Positions 1-11,342 of a stretch of DNA of 64,000 nt are shown here, piece by piece; position 1 is the stretch's first letter, and each line of letters starts with the position of its first letter. The notes under the pieces were generated by a model that made no database searches, was not told where the DNA came from, and was given only the letters and a program-made list of their open reading frames with translations. Both the position numbers and the translations under genes were made by a program. The stretch spans positions 985,001-1,049,000 of the forward strand of contig CAUJNA010001213.1 in assembly GCA_963377175.1 (NCBI GenBank). The letters run 5' to 3'. This stretch comes from Effrenium voratum. Its lineage: Eukaryota > Sar > Dinophyceae > Suessiales > Symbiodiniaceae.

Positions 1-183
1 ACTTGAGAGCCCGCCAACTGCTAGCGGCAGGCAGCAAAGCAGCCGGGAGCAACGTGCAGCTGCCGCTGCCGCCGCAAGCGGTTTCCTTCTGTACCTTTTC
101 CACCTTTCAACTAACCGCTACAACATGAAAACCCTGACAGCTCAACAGAACGAATAGGCAGCCAAGTGCCATGAATTTAACTT
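1..183 (-). mobile_element. Arm end of a fold-back element (partial copy)
   Basis: These 183 bases match 63795-63977 over their whole length without indels and with only a few mismatches, and they match the inverse of 61849-62031. The segment ends in TTAACTT, the same terminus as the complete element at 61849-63977. It is therefore the outer end of one arm of a second copy, cut by the window edge. Minus is used here only to mark that it has the orientation of the right arm of the complete copy. No gene is seen in it. Confidence 0.9.
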
Positions 184-772
184 TGGAGTAAACCACAAAC
201 AGAATAGACACAGCTGTGACTTGCGTTGAAACAATCTTCGTGTCGCCGGCAGACCAAATATGTGCCGTTTGTTTCGCCGGTTGTTTTCTGGTGTTGTTGG
301 GTTGTTCCCTCCCGCAGGTCCAGCGAGGATTGTGATTTTTTAAGGATTGGCTGCCTTGGGCCCCTCACTTTGTGTTGTGGGGGGTTGAACCCCTTGGTTC
401 TTAAACGGCTCAACCACCCTCTGGCCTCCAGTTGAGCTTTCCTTGGCAGTCCATTTGCAGTAATGTGCAAATTTTCTTGCCTTGTGCTATGGTCTTACCA
501 TTTGTTGCTAGAAACTGAGAGTTCAAAAATGACAATATTTCAATCAGCTCCGGTTCTCTTTGGCAGTTGGGTGTCTTCAGATGACTGGTTCCTCTCCGTT
601 TCTCTCTTCGAACCACCCAGCCACGGGGCTGTTTTGGGACACGGCCTTGCTACCCCTCTCATAAAAGTGCCCCCCAAACCCCCAACCCCCCAACCCAACC
701 CCCCCCCCCAGCACAGCTCCAGTTTTGGTTTTGATTGCACTGCTTTAGTCTTCCCCCAGTTTTTCTTTTTAG
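184..772. other. Non-coding stretch with a family B repeat
   Basis: I see no supported exon. At about 379-430 there is a family B repeat core (TTGAACCCCTTGGTTCTT followed by a CAACCACCCT segment). Around 660-715 the strand is an almost pure C tract that opens frames on both strands without coding character. Confidence 0.5.
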
Positions 773-845
773 GATTTGCACCACCGCCACGATCATCTCC
801 ACCTTCCTGCTGGGGCCGTCCATGCATCACCGAACCTCAGACGGA
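773..845 (+). CDS. Candidate exon a, hydrophobic segment, unknown gene
   Basis: A 73-bp open segment with strongly G/C-biased third codon positions lies between a pyrimidine-rich AG|G acceptor (TTTTTAG|G) and a consensus GTGAGG donor. Read in phase 2 it encodes a hydrophobic stretch (TIISTFLLGP) followed by MHHRTSDG. It ends in phase 0, which fits the start of the next candidate at 3044. A membrane segment is possible. I do not recognise the family. Confidence 0.42.
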
Positions 846-3043
846 GTGAGGGTGGGTTTGTGGGGGTGGAGTTTGGTTACTCCAAAACAAACGACATGGA
901 ATCAGTAGCCCTCAATTGATCGTTTGGATTAGTGGCTTGGGGATTTGAACCCCTGGTTCTTGTAGAGAGCCACCGGCCCCTTTGCCCAGTTAAGAAGCTG
1001 AGATGCTCAATTTCTTAGTGGGGATTGGCTTTAAATCGAGACATTGGCTGTTTCAGCGGGGGCGTTTTGGCAACGGAGCCCTCTGCCCAAATAAAACGCT
1101 GTGTCTTTGCTAAGTGTCCGGCAAACGCTCGAGATCCCTTTTAGCCTTGGCTCTGTGGATTTGAAGGACGATGGAAAATTCGGCAACAAAGATGGGACGG
1201 CTAAGATTCCCACAGAGGGTGTCGAGTCTTGCAGGCTGCCTGCAAAAGCTGCGGCGGCTTTTGGCATAAGACACTTGTTGTTTATGTTTGACGGTCAGTG
1301 ACACTGACGTTCGTAACCAGCTAGCGGTGACCCGTCGGGATGTTGAAAGATTGGCATCATTTTCCAAAGGCCTCCTGTCCACTTCCGTTGTTGGATAAAG
1401 TTAGACAAATACACGGTAGCAGGCTTTTCAAACAAGGCAGGTTTTGCATGGGTTTGCCAGAACCCTATGCAAGACTTAGGCGCCGATTTCACTTCACCCA
1501 AGGATAATCATCCTTTTTCCTTACGGGCATAAATTGAGTAGTGCTATTTAGGTCTGTGTTTTTCCGGGACCCCCCACAATTGTTGTTCTTCTTTGGTTTT
1601 TCAAAAGCGCACACAAAGAAAACAGTACCCTCCAAAAAAGACGCTTATTTGCTTTCACTCCTGAGACCCATTCAAATGCCGAGGACTTCTGTTCCCGCTC
1701 TTGATCCTCTTTAGCGGAGTCGTGCCCTGGCATTGCGTCCGTTCTTTAAGGGCTGGGTAGCCTAAGCTGGGATCCTTAATGCGCCACGTCGTTGAACCAT
1801 CATTTGCTGGCCATTTTTGAGGACGAATTGTACATGGCCATGAGCATCGCAATTGCCAGGCCTTGTGAAACGGGGGCAACCAAGAGAACCGTTTAGTTGT
1901 ATGACTGGGAGCCAACTCGAGCGACCTGAAGGAGGTTCTGGCTTGCAACCTGGAAGGTTTCTGGCATTGGGATGACTGCGGTCTAATCCCCATGTGGCCT
2001 GTGTTTTTGTTGAGGCTGCGGGGTTGGTTTGGGTGGATTTTCAAGAGAACTGACCCATTTTTGTTCTTGATGCGCGGAATTTACGGATACATGTTCGCCA
2101 ATGAAGATCACAGTTGCCAAGTTGTATTCTAACCCTATCTTGACGGCGCTTCCGGGATCCTTTTCCTCAAGGGGCCAATCGCCTGGGAAAAGTTTGGCCG
2201 CTTCTAAAGAGAAGCGATGGGTGAACAGAATGGGTAGTCGATCCTTAGACATTTAGAGGATTCAACCCCTAAGGACAGCTCTCTACGAGGTTTGTTTTTG
2301 GGACGTGAGTTGTTTAGCTGCCTCAGCTTTACTATCCAAGGCCTACGTACAGTACCGTGTCCGTATCCTGCGGTGGGACTCCGCAAACTGGCAAGGCACG
2401 AAGGGACTTCATGCGCCTTAGCTGACTAGCGAAGCTTTGGTCATCACTGGCTTTTTTTCTTCATTTTGTTTTGCATATTTGGTTTATCCTTTTCCTTAAG
2501 AGGGGATGACAAACACACGAGTTTCTGGCTCATCACTCATTGGCCTCAATTGGCGATGGGGGGTGCGACATGCACGGGCGCGGGTGGAATGGGGTTTGGA
2601 AAGAAGGATCCCTGGAACGATTTGCCAGACTTAGCTAGCATTTGTCCTTTTCTGCCCTCTTGGATTTCGTTTTCTTTTGGCCAGCAACAATTTGTCAGGG
2701 GTTGTGGCACGATTTGTTTTTTTGGCCTCCGATGACGTTGTTTTGTTGTTCAATGGCTTCACTTAGAATCACCTCCATCAAATTTAGGTGGCTTCCAGCC
2801 ATCCCCTTAGCTTTTTAGCCTTTTAGTGTCTAGTGGTCGTTTCCGTTTAACATTAAACTTTTAGCAGGGGATCTGAGGGCAGAAGAAAGGGTTCCAACTA
2901 CTCAGTCTTCTTTCTCTACATGTGGCTCGTCGCTTGCGTTGATTTCCACGCCTTGGCACATGTGGCTGTAGGTCAACGCCACGTAGACGAATAGAAATTC
3001 TATCCTGCTCCACCCATTTTTTGGGGGGGATTTCCTGGTCGAG
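846..3043. other. Intron-like stretch, no gene seen
   Basis: No exon is supported here. A family B core lies at about 931-982 (GGGGATTTGAACCCCTGG), and a degenerate family H piece with AAACTTTTAGCAGGGGA lies near 2850-2875. Open frames in this stretch lack third-position G/C bias and splice sites. Confidence 0.4.
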
Positions 3044-3175
3044 GCGTGCCAGTCGGTGTACTGGTGCATTCCCCTGGGCTTGCTGGCGGCAACCTGGGAG
3101 CGCGCCAGCAAGAAGGCGGCCTTGGAGGACTACTCCACCGGCTGGCGCTCGCCTCGGTTGAAGCGATTTTTCAGG
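3044..3175 (+). CDS. Candidate exon b, hydrophobic/basic segment, unknown gene
   Basis: The AG|G acceptor (CCTGGTCGAG|G) opens a 44-codon segment with high third-position G/C. It reads YWCIPLGLLAATWERASKKA, then an acidic patch, then a basic end (RLKRFFR). Phase 0 at the start agrees with candidate exon a. The end is set by an inferred GA donor and is uncertain. The hydrophobic stretch could be a membrane segment. Family not recognised. Confidence 0.42.
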
Positions 3176-5545
3176 GAGATATGATGTCGTGGGTTGGTTT
3201 TTTTTGGGAAGGCCGGGAAGGGGCTTGAGTTGGAGTGTGGGATTTTTGGGAGGGGATGGGTTTTCTGGGATTTTGTGGGCTTGGTTGGGTTGGAGTGTGG
3301 GATTTTTCGGGTGGGTTCCTAGAGAGCTTGTTTTGAAAAAACGGGGAGGGGGCGATGAGGCGAGGGTCCTAGGAGTTTGGCGGGGAAGTTGCGTCGAGGT
3401 TCCAAAACTTGCTTGATGAGTTTGTGAGGTTGCCCTATGTTCGACTTGCTACCTAAGGAATCATCAGAGGCGCATAGTTAAGGTGCCTGGTCGATCAAAG
3501 CGGGGTCCTGCATTTCACTCCACAGAATTCAACAAGCCCAGATCCTGGTTGTTTGCCTCTTGGCCGCTTCAATTTTCGAGTTGATGAAATTTGTTGTTTG
3601 GTTGTTTCAGTGCAGTCGCAGGCATTGAGTCGAGGGGAAGAGGTCTGGCTGAGCATTGGGCCATTGGGCGTTCCGAGGCACGCCTTCGTCTGGCAGCTTG
3701 GCTTAAGCAGGCGGTGCCTGATACACACACTGCAGGGAGCGCAGAGGGGGCAAGCCTGAGATTCTTCTGTCAGGGCTTTGCTCACGATCTTGGGGGGGGA
3801 TGGACTGGCATTCACATCACAAGACCGCTGTTGAAATGGGGAAACGATGAGAACCTGGCATCGCACGCAGTCGTGTTGTTGAGGCACTGCATGGCGCACT
3901 TCATCTTCCTGCGCTTCGTTTTGCCAGGCGGGACACCGGAGAGTTGCGGGGCGCTGATTTCGTTGGGTCGGCTGGCGGAGTTGAAGCCCTGGCTTTACCA
4001 ATCCAAGCCAGTTCGAGCGGGACTGTGGCCCAGCTTTAAGCCCACCAGAACCCCCAAACCAATGACTCACTCTCCCAGGTTGGGGACTTTGAAACCTCGG
4101 CAAGATCATTTCATGTCTTGGACTTACGGATGCCCCGTTCGCCATATTGCAAGTAAGTTGGAACGATCAAAGCGATCCTCGAGCTGGGCGCATTTGTTTG
4201 CCCACGGCTTTGCGGTTCAGGCCGCGCGCTTTTTTTTGGTGCATCCGAAGCTTGGCTTTCAGCAGCTTGCTCTTGGGGTGGTTCATCAGTAAGAAGTTAG
4301 CCTCTTTTTCTCTGATTTTTTGCGGGGACTCGTGTCCGTTTGGCCAAGATTCCAGGAGCACCCAAAAGACTGACGCCAATCCCGGACCAATCCGCTAGAG
4401 GAGGTTGCCAGACCAACCGGCTGTGAGAAGTCGAACTGAACAAGATTCCAGATTTACCGGATGAAGCTTCGCAGCTCAACCCGTGTAAACTTCGGATTCC
4501 GGAGGACTCTGCAAATCAGAGTGCCCAAAAGAGCATGTCCAAAAAAAACAAAGGGACCGCCACTGGTTAGAGCATGGCCCTTGGGGCTAATATCGACGCG
4601 AAGCTAAAATTATAGTTATAGTTGTAGTCTTTTAGAGTTTGAGGGATTTTACCATCGACTGAAAAGCCTAACTTTCTGCAAGGGATCGGCAAATCAGTCA
4701 ATTGCCGGTTTTTCGAGAATCATGCAAGTGGAAGATCTGTGGTCTTTTTGAGATGGTCTTCCAGAACCGCAGTTGAACTTCCATGATTGTTGGAAAAGCT
4801 TGGGCAGACTTCTGAGCCCTTGCTTGATGGGAAATCCCGCAATCGATGTCAAAAGGGGACCGAAGCAGAACAACATTTTGATGCCACGCCACGTCCCATC
4901 AGAAAATCCCCGAATACGTTTGGTTTCCCAACAAAGTCGCTTTGGCGTCGCCTTGAAGCGAGCCCGAGTACCCTGCCAGCCCCAGTACCCTTCAAAAATG
5001 GCACACCCCTTTACTTGGCCGCCCCTGTATGGTTTTGTATGTGTCTAGCATGCAGCAAGCTGCAGTTGACTTTATGACCCATTTAATAAGCAGCCATACT
5101 TGCCATACTTACCATACCTTGCCGGACTTGCCTTACCATACCTTGCCGGACTTTTTGCCTTGGCGTTCCATGATGTTCCCCTTCTATCAGCAAACATCAG
5201 CCACCAGCGCCCTTGTATTTCCACAGGTGGCTAAGGTCAGCTTTCCACTTGGTGGTTTGGAGCCGAATCGGTTTGGTTATGGAGGGGTTTCCCATTTACC
5301 CACAAGCAGGGCTTCAACTCCAAATCTCATTGCATGCGGTCGCTTACTCCTAAACGAAGCCATGCCATAAGCTTTGGCAAGTTTGATAAAATCTGGGTTT
5401 CCTTCCATACCGACGACTTCAATATCTTTGCAGATTTGTTTGATTGAAAACAAAAGGGGGCTCCAAAAATTCACACCGGACTCCAAACCGGCCGCCGGAC
5501 TCCAAACCACCCGCCGGTGCCAGTCGGATCCGGTGTGAGCTCAAG
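3176..5545. other. Stretch with opposed long open frames, no firm exon
   Basis: Two overlapping open frames of 233 codons (plus, 3591-4292) and 216 codons (minus, 3495-4145) cover 3495-4292. Neither shows a domain I recognise. The plus frame at about 3850-4000 has some third-position G/C bias and might contain an exon. The rest appears intronic. Confidence 0.3.
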
Positions 5546-5615
5546 GCCTAGAGCCTTCCGTGCCAAGCAGTGAGCTCTCCTACCAGGAGGCGGGGGAGGG
5601 GCTGAACGGGCGGCT
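5546..5615 (+). CDS. Candidate exon c, unknown gene
   Basis: A 70-bp segment follows an AG|G acceptor (AGCTCAAG|G) and has G/C-rich third positions. It reads SSELSYQEAGEGLNGRL and ends at an inferred GT donor (GTTTGG). Phase runs from 1 to 2, which does not join directly with the neighbouring candidates, so another exon may be missing. No family assigned. Confidence 0.3.
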
Positions 5616-6138
5616 GTTTGGGGCAGCTGTTTGACGGGGGGCGTGGGCGAAATCGGTCGGTGTCTATATGCACCATTTGGCTGTGGGTCAAAACCAATGG
5701 GATCCCATTTTGGGGTAGGTGAATTCACCACCCATTTAGCCTATTTTGGTTGGGATTGGGATGTTTGCTGGGGGCTATCCGGGCTTTTGACCCATGGCCA
5801 TTTGAAGGGGCCGTGGGAGCTCGAAATTTCAGACATCTGTAAGGAAGCGCATCATGGCCGTGCCTCATATGTCTCTGGTGAATTTTGGTCAGCTGAGGGC
5901 TTTTTTGGGGTCGCTGGATTCACGGTTTTCTCCGCATGGGCCAATTGGCGGGCCTGAATGAGGGAATGTGGAGCCCAAAGTACTCGACCAAGCAGACTAT
6001 GGAGTGCTTCCTCTTTACTGCGCCGGGCCATCCAGGGCCACCCAGACTTAAGCAAATGCAAGAAGCACGGTTTCTGGCCGACATATCCGGGGTCGCTACG
6101 AACCCTCTTTTTACAGAGGCGCGCGCTTCCTGCATTTG

Positions 6139-6254
6139 CCCTCCCACCCCTTTTTCACATTGACATGGAACCTGACAGGGGGGCCCTGGAAGACAATTTT
6201 CCTTTTAAAGGGATTCCCTGTTGTGCCCCCTGTCAGGTAAAAAGGGTGGGAGGG
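6139..6254. repeat. Family E inverted-repeat element (introner-like)
   Basis: Perfect terminal inverted repeats CCCTCCCACCC and GGGTGGGAGGG bound a 116-bp element. The interior shares CATGGAACCTGAC and a TTTAAAGGGATTCC segment with the copies at 22689 and 30887. Confidence 0.85.
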
Positions 6255-6974
6255 TAAGTCCAAGTGGCTTGCCAGGCGCTGAGCCAACTGGGTGGCAGAC
6301 CCGGATCAGTTTCGGTTTTTTCGGCTTCGGGCTGCCTTGGGTTCGAGTCTTTCTCCAAAGTGAAGATCTTGAGGTTTGAGAGTCTCACTCCTTTAAGATC
6401 CGTTTCGGACTTCAGTCACTCCTTTAAGGACCATGTGGCTTCGGACTTTGGCCAATCCTCTCAGGACGTGAGAAGTTAGTTTAAAGGGGGAACCTTGATG
6501 AACATGTTGTTGATTTGCAGTTGCAGAGGTGGTTAGCGATCAGGGGTTCAATCCGACCAATCCCACCCATGATAAAGCTCCCTTCCAGTTTTTTCACAGT
6601 TGTGAAGGGTGGTGATGTTGAATCAGTCGCATGTGTGCAGAGCATATGCAATGCATTGGCAAGCTTCAAGTTTGTAGCTTCGGTGCCTGTACCTGACTGC
6701 TACTGGGCAACGGATCTTTAGACTTGAAGTTGTTGGTTGAAATCAAGTTGGGTTTTCTACTAACCCCTCCAACAAGTGGTCCACTTTTTGCAGGGGGGTC
6801 GTTGCAGCAACCAAGCGTACGCTGAGCTCCTGGACCCAATGGTTACCTAGGCGGACGCGCAGGGATGGCCGACTACCTGAACACAAATCCAGTCGAGGCA
6901 GGTTGAACGTCCGGATAGGATTGGCGAGCTGGGGGTAAACAATGAGCTTACTATGATGTAGGTCCTGTCCTTCT

Positions 6975-7070
6975 CACTTCCTCAGTTCTTGGACTTTAAA
7001 CTTTTGGGAAGCCCATTTTAGGGGTAAACAAAAAGCTCATATTTTTTTGGGCGATCTACTCAGGAAGGGA
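6975..7070. repeat. Family A inverted-repeat element (introner-like)
   Basis: The element begins CACTTCCTCAGTTCTTGGAC and ends CTACTCAGGAAGGGAG. The internal TTTTAGGGGTAAACAA is shared with the copies at 30562 and 37892. Confidence 0.75.
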
Positions 7071-7611
7071 GCCTTGCACGCTCGCTTATTTCATTTACTG
7101 TTATTTTTTGGAATTTGCCGATTCGATTCGTGCCATTCATGGGGCATTCGGCCATTCATGCAATCTTGGGCGTTTTGAAAGGCTGCTTCATTCGGCAGAA
7201 TGAGAACCGCCGGCGGTGGTAAGAGTTTTCGGGGAACCAAAAGCCTCGGCATGCTTTCGCTTGTGCGGGTGTTTGGCATCACCCCAGCAGCATATCAGTT
7301 TTTGGCCCCTACTTTGATTCGGGTGTGGGGAAGCCTTCCATGAGTCGCTTCTCCACTTCGCCTTCCTGGGATGCGGGGAGGTGGGGGCCTGTGGGACTTT
7401 CCAATCCAAGCCACTGGTGCTGAGTGATGTGGAGCAAAGCCGTTCCACGGTCAATCAGACATGTCCAAAGGCCGAACGGGGCCGGCATCTTGTGATCATT
7501 CACATCGAGGGCCATCCAAAACCCCCAGAATGTGAGAACTTGTTTTGAAGTTTTGTATTTGTTTCTTGGGGGGGGGGGGGCTGGCCACAGAACTCTCGTT
7601 TTTTTTGGCAG

Positions 7612-7709
7612 CTAAAACTTCCCCTCGTGTCCAGAGCTTGGACGCTGGGCCAATCCATCATCTAGGAAACCAGCTACAGGAAATTCGTCAGGAAGTCGGC
7701 TTGCTTTTG
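7612..7709 (+). CDS. Candidate exon d, unknown gene
   Basis: A polypyrimidine-TTTGGCAG acceptor opens a 98-bp segment that ends at a consensus GTGAGG donor. It encodes a possible helix, LGNQLQEIRQEVGLLL. It ends in phase 0 and so can join the exon candidate at 8051. I do not recognise the protein. Confidence 0.42.
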
Positions 7710-8050
7710 GTGAGGATTTGGAGCCAATGTGTTTGATTAAACTCAGCAAGTGCTGCTCAGGGGGACTTGGAGCAGCCCGGGTTCGGCCAAGTTACTTTGA
7801 AGGAGCGCTTGCCCAAAGCGAATCGACCTGAAATGACCGCTTTGATTTTTCCCATTTCCGGGTTCCCATGTTCGGCGGCAGCAAAAGGTTCACCTGGAAC
7901 ATGTTTGGGTCCAAACTGTGGCAACTGAGAAATGGGGGCCTCTTCGCTCTTGAGGCAAGAAAAAGAAGGCCAAGCACCTGGCTGAAGTTTTCTCGAGGCA
8001 GAGTTGTTCTTTCCGCTCTCGGGCCCAACAGGTCGCTGAAAAGTCGGCAG

Positions 8051-8132
8051 GTGCTGAAGAGCCACTTCTCGCCGGAGCCCTGCACGGGGCTTCGGCTCAT
8101 CTACTACCGCTCGGACAAGGAATACCTGCCGG
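8051..8132 (+). CDS. Candidate exon e, unknown gene
   Basis: An AG|G acceptor (GTCGGCAG|G) starts an 82-bp segment with very high third-position G/C. It includes TGLRLIYYRSDKEYLPG. With a GA donor it ends in phase 1 and joins the next candidate (10635) to give LPGDDDAMASV without breaking the frame. Family not recognised. The longer minus-strand frame over this region looks like a shadow. Confidence 0.5.
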
Positions 8133-8648
8133 GATCCCCGGCAGGACGTCAAAAGGCCCTTCCGGGACCGATCGCTGTCCGAGTTCGGGACACAACAAGA
8201 AACGAAACCGCGGGAGGCCACGGCCAGCTCGATCTGCTTGTGCAGCTTCACCGCTCTTGGATGAAGTGTTTTTTGTTTTTTGTTTTCGTTGGTCGGTTCT
8301 GTTTCATTTTTGTAGGGGGCTGCAAAAAACACAAATGTGTTTTTTTTGCGACCAGACCAATGGTTGTGAAGAAATTGAAGAGCCAGAAAGTCTTTCTTTG
8401 GGAGGCGTGTTTGTATAACCCCCTTCAACCAACACACACAGACGGCTTGGGCACGGTTGCTTAGTGTTGGTCCTTTGTCCCCTTTTGTTCGGTGGGTTGC
8501 CCACCCAAAACGGTGCTTGTGGTAAGGCTCTTGCACGCGGCTCGTGAAACAAGATGCCCACCCGAGGTACTTGAAAAGTCCCTCGATTTGATGTGTTCAG
8601 GCTTTATTGGCACTTCTTGTCTGACTCGTTCAAGGAGGAAGGGTATCT

Positions 8649-8748
8649 AGGTCGCCCAGTAGTGCCCAAAAAAGGGTTCCCCTACTAAAATAGACTACAG
8701 ACAAAAGTCGGGTACCCTTATTCTATCCTCTCAAGTCTGGAGGACCTA
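8649..8748. repeat. Family C element (introner-like)
   Basis: This shares long blocks with 25917-26024: an AGTAGTGCCC block, the 20-base block TTCCCCTACTAAAATAGACT, a TACCCTTATTCTA block and AGGACCTA at the end. Short termini AGGTC and AGGACCT are inverted repeats. Confidence 0.85.
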
Positions 8749-9402
8749 GAGAAGTTTCTTTTGGTGGTTGCTCCCAACCTGGTCCAACCAAGAAGGGTTG
8801 GGCTTTTTGTTTTTGACGTCACTGGATTCGTCAAAAAGGACCGGGGCTGCTACTTTGGAACCAACAAAGGTCTGGGGTTTGGCCTGCCCCCGTGCTGAGG
8901 CAGGCCCGCGCCACCAAGTTTGCAGGCAGGACTGCCACATGAGATCTCCCGAGTGCAAGATGGAAGGGCTCCGTGCCAGAGGTTAAAAACCGGCAAAAAA
9001 AACAAAAAACAAAAACAGAAATGTGCTTCCTTTGTCACAAAGTTTTGGGGGTAAGGGTTTGAATGAGGCACAATCAAGCCTGGGTTGAAGGATAGCACTG
9101 CAGGGGACTCTCCCAACCAGAAACAGAAGCAGTCAGTCATAGTTAGCAATCGGCTTAATTTTTAGCGCTCCTCTTGATGGTCCTGGTTCCTTTGCTACTT
9201 GTGAATGCCTGTGTTTGTTGGTGTTGGCCACACATGGAGTGTCTGCTTGCCAAACACGCGTGCTTGTGCACATTCACGCATACATACAGTCATGCGCTTG
9301 TTTGGTTGTTTGTTCGTTCTCTTGTTTGTGTGTTTGTTGGTTTGTGCGTTGCTTCATGCTACTGAACTCATTCACGAAATCACTAGTTCGTCCCATCCCG
9401 GT

Positions 9403-9663
9403 ACATTTCATTCCATGCCATTTCATTTCATCTCACTTCATGTCACGTCTTTCATTCGTTCATTCATTCAATTATTCATCCATCCATCCATCCATCCATC
9501 CATCTATCCGTCTATCCATCCATCCATCCATCCATCCATCCACCCACCCACCCACCCACCCACCCACCCACCCATCCATTCATCAATTCATTCATTCATT
9601 CATTCATTCGTTCGTTCGTTCATTCATTCGTTCATTAATTCGTTCATTTGTTCATCGAATTCA
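9403..9663. repeat. CATC/CACC/CATT tetranucleotide microsatellite
   Basis: Runs of CATC (about 9476-9540), CACC (9540-9572) and then CATT and CGTT tetranucleotides follow one another. The frames that run through them are repeat artefacts (HPSIHPSIH on one strand). Confidence 0.95.
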
Positions 9664-9837
9664 TTAGAGTGGTCATTCTTCCTTCATTCAAGCATGCATT
9701 CCATTCCACTCCATACATGTTACATGTTTGTTTTTTTTTCATTAAATCACTATATTTTTCATTCATGCTTTCATTCAGTCTGATATTCATCCATCTATGC
9801 ATTCATTTGTTTGTTCGTTCGTCCATCGATCCCATTC

Positions 9838-9990
9838 TATTCATTTCCATTCATTTCCATTCATGTCCATTCATTTCCAATCCATTCCTTTCCATTCCCT
9901 TCCATTCCACTTCGCCCCATTCCATTCCCTTCCATTCCATTCCACTTTGTTCCATTCCATTCCATTCCATTCCATTCCATTCCATCCATC
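9838..9990. repeat. CCATT pentanucleotide microsatellite
   Basis: Imperfect CCATT units, with CATTT variants early on, run to about 9990 and end in CCATCCATCCATG. No coding meaning. Confidence 0.95.
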
Positions 9991-10132
9991 CATGCACGCA
10001 AGAATTCCATGCCTTCAGTTGTGTCGCTGACACAATAATTTAGTTACTCATTTGCGAATTCAATCATTCATTCTTTATTTGTTCATGCATCTGTTCATTT
10101 AGTCATGCATTCATTCATTAATGCATTCATGC

Positions 10133-10370
10133 ATTCATTCATTCGTTCATTCATTCGTTCGTTCATTCATTCATTCGTCCGTTCCATCCCATCCCATTCC
10201 ATTCCATTTCATTTCATTCCATCCCATCCCATCCCATCCCATCCCATCCATGCATTCATTCATTCGTTCATTCATTCGTTAGTTCATTCATTCATTCGTC
10301 CGTTCCATCCCATTCCATTCCATTTCATTTCATTCCATCCCATCCCATCCCATCCCATCCCATCCATGCT
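10133..10370. repeat. Tandem duplication of a 120-bp CATT/CCATC block
   Basis: Two nearly identical blocks, about 10133-10252 and 10256-10368, each pass from CATTCATTCGTT units through CGTCCGTTCCATCCCA to runs of CCATCCCATC. This is a higher-order duplication of a compound microsatellite. Confidence 0.85.
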
Positions 10371-10634
10371 TTCAGAATAGTTTATCCATTCATGGACTCT
10401 CTTCGCTTCATTGAAAGTACATTTGTTATTTTTGTTTCACTGACTCACTGACTCACGCACGCACGCAAGCACTGATTTGCTTACTCGTTTGCTCGCTCGC
10501 TCACCCATTTGTTTGTTCATTCATTGATTCAGTTGCCGGCGCGTCACGCATGCATACAGAGTTGATGCTTTTATGTGTTGACGGTGTTGATGCATTTCAA
10601 TGATTTTCATATGGGCGTGCTTTGGTCAGTGCAG

Positions 10635-10690
10635 GGGATGACGACGCCATGGCGAGCGTGTTCAATGCGATCCACAAAGATGCTGGATCG
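10635..10690 (+). CDS. Candidate exon f, unknown gene
   Basis: An AGTGCAG|G acceptor starts a 56-bp segment reading DDDAMASVFNAIHKDAGS, with a GT donor (GTTGTC). Phase 1 at the start fits exon e and phase 0 at the end fits exon g (13687). Confidence 0.48.
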
Positions 10691-11248
10691 GTTGTCGCGG
10701 GCTTAAGGCCTGAGTGTCTCCAGGCTATCTTTTTTGACCACCCTGGAAGCTTCCGAGGGCTAACCTTTTCATGTCAAGTTGGACATCTACTGGTGTCGGT
10801 CTCAAAACATGGCCCTGTTGCCAATCTATGTTTCTTTTTTTGTTTTTGTTTTGGGATGGCAAAGGTTCCAAGAAGTGGGCATTTGGGCTTCGAGGTCACG
10901 GATGTCATGGCGGACGTGACCTCAATGTCATGGAACCTGCCAGAGTGGCAGGCGGGGGTCTGGAGGGCAAGGCGAGGAGAAAACAGACCGGCTAATTACC
11001 CTGGAGTCTCCATGACCCTTCAAGAATGGTTCAAGGACCCCACTAGTTTGGGTACTGACCCCCAGTTTTTTAAGGGTCATGGAGACTTCAGGCAACTCAC
11101 ATGTGTTTTATTGTCCCGTTTCTGGAAGAACGTAAGGCCTAACCGGACCATGAATCAAGGTTTTAAAATCCCGGGAACCACCGGATCTGCTCAAGCCGTT
11201 CTGTGGAGACCGCAACAAGTCCGGCTGCTTTAATTTCCCTTTGGTGCA

Positions 11249-11342
11249 TGTTGCTTGGATGTTAGGTCTTTAACTTTTTGCCACCTACTGGGTTTTCCAT
11301 TAAACCACTAAAAGTTAAACTTTTAGCAGGGGAGCAGAAAGC
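11249..11342. repeat. Family H repeat
   Basis: It matches the inverse of 19216-19306 at high identity: GTTAGGTCTTTAACTTTTTG at one end and AAACTTTTAGCAGGGGAGCA at the other. Confidence 0.85.

Larger units (their letters stand above)
5616..7611. other. Intron-like stretch with two short inverted-repeat elements
   Basis: Apart from the family E element at 6139-6254 and the family A element at 6975-7070, listed separately, I see no exon here. Confidence 0.4.
8133..10634. other. Intron-like stretch, mostly simple repeats
   Basis: It holds the family C element at 8649-8748 and the simple-repeat block 9403-10380. A weak plus-strand exon candidate near 8902-8980 (CRQDCHMRSPECK) follows an AG|G, but I could not confirm it. 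Confidence 0.4.

Noticed and set aside
7757..8536. 259-codon minus-strand frame
   Set aside because: No domain. It overlaps the better-supported plus-strand exon at 8051 and its codon bias is that of an antisense shadow.
9205..10380. Histidine/serine/proline-rich frames
   Set aside because: Artefacts of the CATC and CCATT repeats.
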